From Roseibium sp. (GTDB taxonomy: Bacteria; Pseudomonadota; Alphaproteobacteria; Rhizobiales; Stappiaceae): a DNA stretch of 64,000 nt. Position numbers and translations under genes: made by a program. Positions 59,401 through 64,000 of the stretch are shown piece by piece (the stretch's first letter is position 1; each line of letters begins with the position of its first letter). The stretch spans positions 1 through 64,000 of the forward strand of contig JAEPML010000006.1 in NCBI GenBank assembly GCA_017643925.1, given 5' to 3'. Below the pieces are notes generated by a model. The model did no database searches. It was not told the DNA's origin and saw only the letters and a program-made list of their open reading frames with translations.

Positions 59401-62400
59401 CTACCCTAACGACAAAGCAAATGTTGCTTGCCGTTGCGAACCATCTTCATGGTCGACGACGAGTTTCAAAGTCCATTTCGGGGCTTTGGCAAAAACCTTG
59501 GCCGGCAGAACCAAAAGCCGCTCACCTGTCTTGGGGTCTTCGATCCGGGTCTTTACTTTGAACCATTTTGTCGGTTCTTCTCCCTGTCCGATGAAGAGAG
59601 ACGCCCCTGCGAAACGATCCGCATCGGCGGTTCCGGTCAAAAGCAGAGCCTGCTTGTCTTTCACTTTGACGACCCGGACTCCGTCGATCTGCGCGGAGAC
59701 AAAATAGGCAGGATCTGCCTTGGCAGCCGCGGCGACATCTAGCAGACCATAGCCGGTGAAGTTGTCGATACCTTCCGTTTCGATGTCCCTTGCGGAGTTG
59801 ATCAGCATACGCTTGATATCGCTTGGCGCGAGCTCTGGATTGCGTGCGAATAGGACCGCGGCTGCGCCTGCAGCGATTGGGGCGGCGAAAGATGTTCCGC
59901 TTGCTCTGTAATAGGCGCGGTCTTCACCTACAATGCCTTCGCCCAGCTGATAAGAGACGTCCGGTATCAGGGAGAGCAGATCGGTGTTTCTGGCCCGCAG
60001 GCTCAGAACGTCGACACCTGGAGCCGCAATATCGACCGCCGGACCGAAGTTTGAGAAACCCGCCCTGTTGTCGTTCCGGTCGGTTGCAGAGACGGTCAGG
60101 ACACCGTTCAGTCCGGCCGGGGCATAGTCTGCAACAGGAGCACCTTGATTGCCCGCAGCTGCGACAACAAGCGCCCCCTGGGCCGCAGCATGTGTAATTG
60201 CGATGCGTTCCAGATCGGTCGGGTTACGTCCACCCAGGCTGAGATTGATCACGCGTGCGCCATTGTTGGCGGCATAGGTGATCGCTTCTGCCACCATCGA
60301 CGCATGGCCCTGGCCAAAGGCATCTAGCGCCTTCAAGGGCATGATCCTGACGTTGGAACTGATGCCCTTGATGCCGATTTCATTGTTTTGTCCAGCTGCG
60401 ATCACTCCGGACACAAACGTGCCGTGGCCATCCTGATCCCATGGCTTGTTGTCATTGGCGACAAAGTTCCAGCCAAGAGTATCGTCGATATAGCCATTGC
60501 CGTCATCGTCGATGCCATTGTCCGGAATTTCGTCCGGGTTTCGCCAGAGGCTTGAGGCTGGCAAGTCGGGGTGGAACCAGTCTATGCCACTATCTATGAC
60601 CGCGACGACAACCGGGTCCGCAGGCTCGATTGGTGCAAAGTTGTCGTTGTTTTCGGCAGAAAAGCCGACGCGTTTTATGGCCCACTGATTTTCAAAGTCC
60701 TGACCCCACAGTCCGCTGCCTTCGTAGTAAGGGTCGTTTTCCTTGATACGGCACGGATCTCCTTCCACAAACAACGTCGCAAGTTCAGTGTTCAGGAATT
60801 GGCGGGTCTCCTCGTAGGTCTCAACGGAAACGTCGAGCACGAATACCGGGGCCGGGCCGACCATGAAACTGCGTACCGGAGTCGCATCGCCGATATACGA
60901 GGCAATCGCAAGTCCGATTTCGCCGAGCTGACTGCGGTCGAAGTCTCTGCCAAGCAGGGGGTCAAGTGACACGATCATCTGTTTCGTGCGCGGTGTCTCA
61001 TCACCTGTGAGACTGACCTCAACAACGGCTTCGCCGGCCTCATTCAAAGAAATAGCGGCAATGGTGCTCCTGGTTTCTCTTTCAAAAATCATGTCGTCAG
61101 GGACGGGTGCCGCCATGAGAATCTCGTCGCCTTCGCCAAGCTCCTCATTATCTTCCCCCTCAAGAAGCTTGCGCCGTTCTTCTTCCTCTTGTTCCTTTTT
61201 TAGCTTTTTGAGCTGCTCTTCGGTCGGTGCCTGAATATCGGTGGTGCCACCCATGCCCTCCTGTTTCGAGGGATCGGTTTTCGCGACCTTTTTTACCTTC
61301 TTTGCGTCTTCGCGGTACTTTTTGGCATCTTCAATTGCCTTCTTGGATTGCTGAACCAGCTTCTCTATTGCGGTGCGCTCCTGGGGCTTGAGCTTTGCCA
61401 TCACCTTTTTATTCTTCAAAAGCCGTTCCAGAAAATCCAACAGGTCGTCGCTGTTCTGATTGTAGTAGCGCGCCAGGTAGAAGTAGGTATTTACCGCGCC
61501 ATCTCGCCTCAAGATCCGTTCCAGATCCGCAAGGTTCGGGTCCTTCTTCTTGCCGGTTGAAGATTGGGTTTTGTCCTGATCCCCAGTTTTCCCGGTTTCC
61601 GCTTTTTTCGGAGCTGGTTTGCTGCTGGTTTCGCTTTTTCCAGTCGCAGGTTTTTCGGTTTTTTCAGACTTGTCATCAGTCTGCTGCGGCTTCTTGCGAA
61701 TGACGCCCCACTTTTCGAGCTCGTTGACAGCTTTCTTTTGAGTGCGCTTCAGCTCTTCCTTGTCAGTGAGTTTTGTGTCGTCCTTTTTCGGCTGTTCTTT
61801 TGCACCTGGATAAAGCGGTTCGTTTTCGCCTAGCCGGGCTGTATCACCAGGTTTCGAGTTCTGGCCCGGTTTTCCCAAGTATCCAAGTCTCAAAGAAAGA
61901 TCCGGTTTGACTTTGAAATCGAGACCGAGTTTTCCAATCTCCTCGAATTCCTTGTCGAATGCCTTGCGCCGTTTTTCTTCTTCTTCAAGTATATCCTTGG
62001 CGAACCTGCTGTTTCGCATCATGTCCTTGTAGAGCCGGTCCTTGAGTTTCTGGAGTTCTACCGCATCAACCGGGATCTCACCTGAGGCGGTGCGTTTTGC
62101 GATTTCCAGGATCACGCTTTCGTCGAGAAGGTTGGTAACCTCACTTGTCGCGACCAGCGTCGCGCTTTCTTTTCCAGTGGCGACCGTGCCCGATACATCT
62201 TCCTTGAAAGGATCCGTTCCGCGCGGGGGAAATTCATCATTGCCGATCGGGTCGGCTTCAAGTTCGGCGAAATCGCCAAGTTCGCCGTCTTCCAGGATGA
62301 GTTCGCCGTCTTCGAGCTCTGCGATGTCTTCCAGCGCAATCAACTCATCTTCTTCAAGTGCGGCGATGTCCTCGTCAAACGGGAAAGGCGGTGCGTCGGA

Positions 62401-63735
62401 AACAAGTTTTATGACCGTGCCTTCCGTGGCCGAACCGGCGTTGTAGTCAACATTTATGCTGGCCTTTACCAGGCCGAGATCCGGTTCGGGAATTTCGACG
62501 GTTGGCGGGGAGTTGGAAGCTGTTGTGGTTTCATTAGAGGTTTCGACTGGGTTTTCTGTCGTTTCAGTGTCTTTTTTGGGAGAGGGGACCGGGACTTTGT
62601 TCTCGTTCTCACCGGTCACCAATGTGCCTCTGATACCGGTGTCGTTCTCCGTTTCGGTTACGACCAGAGCCGCAACGGTCTGATTGTCAGTCTCTTCTTC
62701 TTCGGTGTCGGTTGCGCCCTCTGTGGTTGTCGCGATGACCGCAGTGCCTTGCCGTTCGCCGCTTTGCGCCGTCTCTAAGTCTGACGCCTCTGTAACCGTT
62801 TCAAGGAGTGTAGGGTCCGGGTTCTCGACTTCCGTAACACCTCGTTGGATGACGAGGCCTTCCTGGGCGAGGATCTGGCCAACCACGACTTCTTCCCAAC
62901 CCTCTGCGATCGAAACGCTAAACGTCTCGCCGACGCAAACGTCCTTCTGTCGCGCTGCGATTTTGAACTCGGCCGGAACCAAAGTCTTAAAGCCGACGCT
63001 ATCGCCTTTGGCAGGTTTGGTATTACTTTGACTTTTAGCCTGTTTTTTCCTGGCTGCGGCCTTGCGGGCTGCCTTAAGTTTTTTTCTCAAGTCCCTGTTG
63101 GATTTCCTGAGAGCCTTGTCGAAGGCGTCGACAAATTTCTTGTAGACGGTCAGTCCGTCTTTGTCGTGTGTATGATCTTCGCCGGACGCGTGGAGGAGTT
63201 CATGCGCCAGAATTCGAACAATTGTAGATCTCTTGTCTTCTTCATAGAAACGCTTCTTGAGACCTTTCAGGGCCAGCTTCTCACAATCGATGGCAATAAC
63301 GGCTGTGGCGCCTTTAATGGGGCGGCCGTTGTCGTCGAACTTGCCACTGGTTTCACCGGGAGAGAGTAACCCTCCCTGGCTCAGGCCGAGTTTTTTCGCC
63401 TCATTGGAGCCAAAGCAGATGATCCTGATCGTTTGTCCGCTGCCGACAAGCGCCTTGGCATCCTTGTTTGTCTTTGCGAGCTCGGTGATGCCGCGTTCCA
63501 GCTGATCTTTCAGCTTTTTGAGGATCTGTTTCGCGTCTTTGCGCGCGTCTTCCAGTCCGCCCTCGAGTAGATCGGAAAATTCCACGTTGAGCCCGGAAGC
63601 TTTCGGAGAAGCCGCCGGTTTGGACGGTTTTGAGACCGTTGATTGGGCGTAGGAGTGCTGCACCGGAGCAAAGCCTGGAAGAATCAGGCTTGTAGAAAGC
63701 AAATAAACCAGAACAGATTTGCCAAATCGAGACAT
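59401..63735 (-). CDS. Large secreted subtilisin-family protease with extra N-terminal zincin motif
   Basis: A 1444-residue protein with a signal peptide (VLVYLLSTSLILPGFAP). Residues about 60-215 hold a domain with HELLHASGEDH at 178-188, that is HExxHxxGxxH, the zinc site of metzincins; no Met-turn is evident. A long acidic/Thr-rich and Lys-rich middle follows (about 230-900; coiled-coil and low-complexity stretches). The C-terminal S8 domain has D1048 (VIDSGIDWFHPDLP), H1104 (DGHGTFVSG), an AAGNQG oxyanion Asn and S1282 (ASGTSFAAP). About 90 residues follow. GGAGGG precedes the ATG. It is probably exported and may be self-processing. Confidence 0.88.
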   Translation of the reverse strand: MSRFGKSVLVYLLSTSLILPGFAPVQHSYAQSTVSKPSKPAASPKASGLNVEFSDLLEGGLEDARKDAKQILKKLKDQLERGITELAKTNKDAKALVGSGQTIRIICFGSNEAKKLGLSQGGLLSPGETSGKFDDNGRPIKGATAVIAIDCEKLALKGLKKRFYEEDKRSTIVRILAHELLHASGEDHTHDKDGLTVYKKFVDAFDKALRKSNRDLRKKLKAARKAAARKKQAKSQSNTKPAKGDSVGFKTLVPAEFKIAARQKDVCVGETFSVSIAEGWEEVVVGQILAQEGLVIQRGVTEVENPDPTLLETVTEASDLETAQSGERQGTAVIATTTEGATDTEEEETDNQTVAALVVTETENDTGIRGTLVTGENENKVPVPSPKKDTETTENPVETSNETTTASNSPPTVEIPEPDLGLVKASINVDYNAGSATEGTVIKLVSDAPPFPFDEDIAALEEDELIALEDIAELEDGELILEDGELGDFAELEADPIGNDEFPPRGTDPFKEDVSGTVATGKESATLVATSEVTNLLDESVILEIAKRTASGEIPVDAVELQKLKDRLYKDMMRNSRFAKDILEEEEKRRKAFDKEFEEIGKLGLDFKVKPDLSLRLGYLGKPGQNSKPGDTARLGENEPLYPGAKEQPKKDDTKLTDKEELKRTQKKAVNELEKWGVIRKKPQQTDDKSEKTEKPATGKSETSSKPAPKKAETGKTGDQDKTQSSTGKKKDPNLADLERILRRDGAVNTYFYLARYYNQNSDDLLDFLERLLKNKKVMAKLKPQERTAIEKLVQQSKKAIEDAKKYREDAKKVKKVAKTDPSKQEGMGGTTDIQAPTEEQLKKLKKEQEEEERRKLLEGEDNEELGEGDEILMAAPVPDDMIFERETRSTIAAISLNEAGEAVVEVSLTGDETPRTKQMIVSLDPLLGRDFDRSQLGEIGLAIASYIGDATPVRSFMVGPAPVFVLDVSVETYEETRQFLNTELATLFVEGDPCRIKENDPYYEGSGLWGQDFENQWAIKRVGFSAENNDNFAPIEPADPVVVAVIDSGIDWFHPDLPASSLWRNPDEIPDNGIDDDGNGYIDDTLGWNFVANDNKPWDQDGHGTFVSGVIAAGQNNEIGIKGISSNVRIMPLKALDAFGQGHASMVAEAITYAANNGARVINLSLGGRNPTDLERIAITHAAAQGALVVAAAGNQGAPVADYAPAGLNGVLTVSATDRNDNRAGFSNFGPAVDIAAPGVDVLSLRARNTDLLSLIPDVSYQLGEGIVGEDRAYYRASGTSFAAPIAAGAAAVLFARNPELAPSDIKRMLINSARDIETEGIDNFTGYGLLDVAAAAKADPAYFVSAQIDGVRVVKVKDKQALLLTGTADADRFAGASLFIGQGEEPTKWFKVKTRIEDPKTGERLLVLPAKVFAKAPKWTLKLVVDHEDGSQRQATFALSLG

Positions 63736-64000
63736 GGCACGAGTCCCTCCAAAACACGCAGCTCGGTCAGCCTAGGAAAAAACCAGGCGGTAAAAAAGTA
63801 AATTCCATGGTTTGCCGCATTGGAAATCAATAGAGGGGAGAGTTTACGTCTCCTAAAACAAAAATTGACTGCCTCTGTCTGGAAATTAATCACCAATGTG
63901 CTGCTGCTAAAATTTTCTATTTTAAAGGTTAAACGCGGGAAAAGGACTACAGATCACAGGCTAGGCGATTTGAGTCATTCCCGATATTCGAATTGCGGGA
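63736..64000. other. Region upstream of the protease gene with no supported gene
   Basis: These bases are AT-rich and should contain the protease promoter on the minus strand. I see no ORF with coding character, RNA gene or clear repeat; the window ends here. Confidence 0.5.

Noticed and set aside
63684-63896. 70-codon minus-strand frame upstream of the protease
   Set aside because: It overlaps the protease signal peptide and promoter and shows no coding features.
1-64000. Search by eye for insertion sequences, phage genes, tRNA/rRNA genes and integrases
   Set aside because: No transposase, integrase, tRNA cloverleaf or rRNA segment was recognised; the window looks like stable chromosomal operons.

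Overview
The window reads as a chromosomal stretch of a marine-type alphaproteobacterium, moderately GC-rich with dense operons on both strands. Gene content and order (a smo-type polyol operon, a hmuSTUV heme locus with its own TonB/ExbBD, DctPQM TRAP and Liv-type ABC transporters, a DUF1523 protein) resemble Rhodobacterales/Stappiaceae (Roseibium/Labrenzia-like). That placement is inference from content only; no rRNA or tRNA gene was seen. The DNA is mostly catabolic and uptake gene islands, with two loci I cannot assign to any described system.

Layout. 1-3763: the 5' end of a TctC-like binding protein, divergent from an OmpR-type response regulator, a TctE-like kinase and an orphan binding protein; a PHO-box-like direct repeat lies in front of the regulator. 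3775-13271: a heme locus, with tonB, exbD, exbD, exbB, a small secreted protein and the receptor on the minus strand, divergent from hmuSTUV across a control region that carries a 24-bp repeat at 38-bp spacing. 13276-20840: a polyol operon (LacI regulator, smoE-F-G-K-S, mtlK-type dehydrogenase) with two matching LacI-type operators. 21021-27435: five collinear minus-strand genes (coiled-coil protein, unknown protein, AAA+ ATPase, unknown protein with an Asp tail, membrane DUF1523 protein), the best candidate for an undescribed system. 27859-31155: a three-gene minus-strand operon with two proteins under 60 residues, divergent from a HEAT-repeat protein, with two FNR/CRP-type boxes between them.

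31222-41682: an MBL-fold hydrolase, malonyl-CoA synthetase and decarboxylase, a YciI protein and, divergently, an FAH-family hydrolase, a RutE-like reductase, an OsmC protein, a TRAP transporter and an intradiol dioxygenase. A 14-bp motif occurs identically in front of the MBL gene, between the YciI and FAH genes, and in front of the GntR gene at 44351-45031, which suggests one GntR regulon. 41757-44093: a GNAT acetyltransferase and an MscS-type channel. 45219-57760: a tightly coupled 13-gene operon for an aromatic acid processed as a CoA thioester, most likely 2-aminobenzoate (CoA ligase, fused monooxygenase/reductase, beta-oxidation-like enzymes, MarR regulator, Liv-type ABC importer, thioesterase, RidA).

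57794-63735: a two-gene secreted locus. The first gene encodes a 1444-residue protein with a C-terminal subtilisin domain and an N-terminal zincin-type HExxHxxGxxH motif; the second encodes a probable outer-membrane protein. A long inverted repeat separates them. The last 265 bases hold no gene that I can support.
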